In this document: positions 62,359 to 64,000 of the stretch, piece by piece
Layout: every line of letters begins with the position of its first letter
Position numbering within the stretch: the stretch's first letter is position 1
Assembly (NCBI GenBank): GCA_021202275.1
Contig: JAJQDI010000021.1
Span: forward strand, 124,001 to 188,000
DNA length: 64,000 nt
Direction of reading: 5' to 3'
From: Bacteroides sp.
Lineage (GTDB): Bacteria > Bacteroidota > Bacteroidia > Bacteroidales > Bacteroidaceae
Made by a program: the position numbers and the translations under genes
Notes under the pieces: model-generated
Database searches by the model: none
Told to the model about the DNA's origin: nothing
What the model saw: the letters and a program-made list of their open reading frames with translations, nothing else

Positions 62359-63594
62359 TTATCCCAGGAAAGAGATCAATACACCCGCGGCAACGGCCGA
62401 ACCGATCACTCCGGATATATTACTCGCCATGCAATATTGGAGCAAATGATTCTTTGGATCGTACTTCAGACCGATCTCATTAGCTACACGACTGGCCATA
62501 GGCACTGCGCTCAATCCGGTAGCACCGATCAATGGATTGATCTTCTGTTTGCTGAAGAGATTGAACAATTTGACCAGAAATATCCCTCCGGCAATAGAAA
62601 GGGCAAATGCCAGGAATCCGCCCACAATGATACCGATCGTCTGCAAATTGAGGAAAGCCTCACTGGTCATCGTAGCACCTACGGATAATCCCAGGAAAAT
62701 CGTAGCAGCATTCATAATACTATTGGAAGCCGCATCGAACAGCCGGAACGTATTGGCACCAATCTCTTTCACTAAGTTACCAAACATCAACATACCGATC
62801 AGAGGTACGGAACTCGGAACAAAGAGAGCCACAATTGTTGTTACTGCGATCGGGAAGATGATTTTCAACACCCGCATGTTTCTGATCTCAGTCTTAGTGG
62901 GGGCTGCTTTTTCCTGCTCTTTCATATTGATGCTCAATTCCTTTTTGGAACAAAGCAGCTTCACCACCAGCGGAATGATCACTGGTACCAACGCCATATA
63001 CGAATAAGCGGCAATGGCAATAGACCCTAACAGATGAGGCGCCAGTTTGATCGTAGTAAAAATCGCCGTCGGGCCATCCGCTCCTCCGATAATCCCCAAT
63101 GACCCGGCTTCCTGTGGAGTGAAACCCATCAGAATAGCCACCAACAGTACAGTGAAAATACCTAACTGCGCAGCAGCCCCGAAGATGGAAAGCCGCAGGT
63201 TGCGTAACATAGGACCAAAATCGGTCAGGGCTCCTACTCCCATAAAGATAATAGGAGGCAGGAATCCGGTCTTGATCAGCATGTAATAGAGAAAATTCAT
63301 AATACCCAGTTCGTGCGCGATGTCGTGCAAAGGCATCTCCCAGATATTCTTCAGAACTCCGTTCACCGGAACCATACCGTTCTCATCGGCCTGGATCACG
63401 CCCATCTCTCCTCCCGGGAAATTGGCAAGCAATACACCGAAAGCGATCGGAACCAACAGCAAAGGTTCGTATTGCTTCTTTATACCCAGATAGAGCAGGA
63501 TAAAGGCAATGAAATACATGATCAGGAACTGCGGTTCGGCAATGATATTGCTGAAGGCAGTCATATCGTATAGATTACTGAATATTTCTCTCAT
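62359..63594 (-). CDS. oadB: Sodium-translocating decarboxylase beta subunit (second copy)
   Basis: A 411-residue inner-membrane protein homologous to the one at 16693 but with a longer N-terminal part and about 25 more residues. Conserved loops: IIFMGVGALTDFGPML, GIIGGADGPTAIFTTIKLAP with the sodium-binding Asp, AYSYMALVPVIIPL and NISGVIGSAVAAG. It decarboxylates carboxybiotin and pumps sodium. The start at 63594 overlaps the carrier gene's stop by one base (TGATG), so translation is coupled. Oxaloacetate as substrate is inferred from the partner subunit's character. The other copy belongs to the methylmalonyl-CoA enzyme. Confidence 0.92.
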   Translation of the reverse strand: MREIFSNLYDMTAFSNIIAEPQFLIMYFIAFILLYLGIKKQYEPLLLVPIAFGVLLANFPGGEMGVIQADENGMVPVNGVLKNIWEMPLHDIAHELGIMNFLYYMLIKTGFLPPIIFMGVGALTDFGPMLRNLRLSIFGAAAQLGIFTVLLVAILMGFTPQEAGSLGIIGGADGPTAIFTTIKLAPHLLGSIAIAAYSYMALVPVIIPLVVKLLCSKKELSINMKEQEKAAPTKTEIRNMRVLKIIFPIAVTTIVALFVPSSVPLIGMLMFGNLVKEIGANTFRLFDAASNSIMNAATIFLGLSVGATMTSEAFLNLQTIGIIVGGFLAFALSIAGGIFLVKLFNLFSKQKINPLIGATGLSAVPMASRVANEIGLKYDPKNHLLQYCMASNISGVIGSAVAAGVLISFLG

Positions 63595-64000
63595 CACCCG
63601 ATCGTCATTAATACATCATCCTCAGAAACCGCATCTCCCGGGTTGACACAAATCGCTGTGAGCGTACCACCAAACTCCGCGCGGATCGCATTGTAGGTCT
63701 TCATGGCCTCTACATAGCAGATCACATCGCCTTCCTGCACTTTGTCTCCGACCTGCAACGGAGTTTCCTGCGCGTTCTTGGTGAGGAAGAATTTTCCTTC
63801 CAGCGGAGACAACACCTCTTTTCCGGCACCGGTCGGTGCGGCAGCAGCCGCTCCCGCAGGAGCAGCCGGCAATTCGGTGTCTCCATAAGCTACTGTCACG
63901 CGATAAGCCTGTCCGTCGACCTGTACAGTGAGAGTTTTGGGTTTGGCATCTTCGTCCGGAGCCTTTTCTTTCTCCGCGCGTTTCTTGGCCACCTCTGCCA
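63594..64000 (-). CDS. Biotin-carrying decarboxylase subunit, C-terminal part
   Basis: The frame is open to the right window edge, so this is the C-terminal part (about 135 residues) of a larger protein. The end is a biotinyl domain with the biotin lysine in VEAMKTYN (a variant of the usual EAMKM) and strands SPLEGKFFLTKNAQETPLQV and GGTLTAICVNPGDAVSEDD. Before it are a small beta domain (TLTVQVDGQAYRVTVAYGD) and an Ala/Pro/Gly-rich linker, preceded by a charged helix (EVAKKRAEKEKAPDEDAK). That order is typical of the alpha subunit of oxaloacetate decarboxylase or pyruvate-carboxylase-subunit-B-like proteins, whose carboxyltransferase part would lie outside the window. A stand-alone carrier is the less likely alternative. 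Confidence 0.8.
   Translation of the reverse strand, partial: AEVAKKRAEKEKAPDEDAKPKTLTVQVDGQAYRVTVAYGDTELPAAPAGAAAAAPTGAGKEVLSPLEGKFFLTKNAQETPLQVGDKVQEGDVICYVEAMKTYNAIRAEFGGTLTAICVNPGDAVSEDDVLMTIG

Overview
The window is a chromosomal segment of a Bacteroidota bacterium, most likely order Bacteroidales. The evidence is two SusC/SusD outer-membrane nutrient systems, many exported lipoproteins, FecR/ECF-sigma control of a TonB receptor, a DUF4248 protein, a FimA/Mfa-type fimbrial lipoprotein and repeated TAnnTTTG -7 promoter boxes. I cannot fix the genus from the sequence. No rRNA, tRNA, CRISPR array, insertion sequence or phage gene was recognised.

Layout. 1-3.8 kb: housekeeping genes (DUF2520-type oxidoreductase, small membrane protein, nitroreductase) and an exported metallo-beta-lactamase-fold hydrolase. 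3.9-8.6 kb: a two-gene unit with an exported WD40-caspase fusion and a Sel1-repeat protein. 8.6-11.7 kb: gene-poor, with an array of degenerate hairpins and a fimbrial gene cut by an amber codon. 11.7-17.9 kb: an acyltransferase, then methylmalonyl-CoA epimerase and a four-gene sodium-pumping decarboxylase (propionate formation). 18.0-28.8 kb: an ECF sigma/FecR-controlled polysaccharide locus with SusC (STN domain), SusD, a GH18-like protein without catalytic residues, a GH16 and an active-type GH18. 29.0-32.3 kb: a TPR protein and a periplasmic SusA-type GH13. 32.3-37 kb: an accessory zone with three paralogous exported proteins all broken at the same place, an HU-like pseudogene, a very AT-rich stretch and a beta-helix-like lipoprotein. 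37.3-44.2 kb: fructose-bisphosphate aldolase, an exported EEP-family phosphatase/nuclease, ribosomal L31 type B, a lipoprotein pseudogene, an M48-like protein lacking one zinc ligand, and CbpM/CbpA. 44.3-46.9 kb: an LRR protein and an unknown lipoprotein. 47.1-61.9 kb: a maltodextrin locus (SusC, SusD, two SusE/F-like proteins, GH13 lipoprotein, LacI regulator, MFS transporter, GH65 phosphorylase). 62.3-64 kb: a second sodium-pump decarboxylase.

How the genes work together. The maltodextrin genes form one pathway: SusCDEF capture and import glucan, the GH13 enzymes cut it outside and in the periplasm, the MFS protein would import maltose and the GH65 enzyme would phosphorolyse it. The same LacI-type operator half-site (CGTTTGCAT) occurs upstream of both susC/lacI and the distant susA-like gene, so the two loci look like one regulon. 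The methylmalonyl-CoA and oxaloacetate-type decarboxylases couple succinate/propionate fermentation to a sodium gradient.

The most unusual feature is a set of reading-frame breaks at homopolymer tracts (G7, T7, A7, A8, T8, T9). All lie in genes for exported proteins, while equal-length tracts in three other genes (cbpA, lacI, GH18) are in frame. This fits either phase-variable surface proteins or a mix of decay and sequence error, and it is testable. Other leads are the triple GGTWACC element with exact 22-bp spacing at two distant loci and the WD40-caspase/Sel1 pair.
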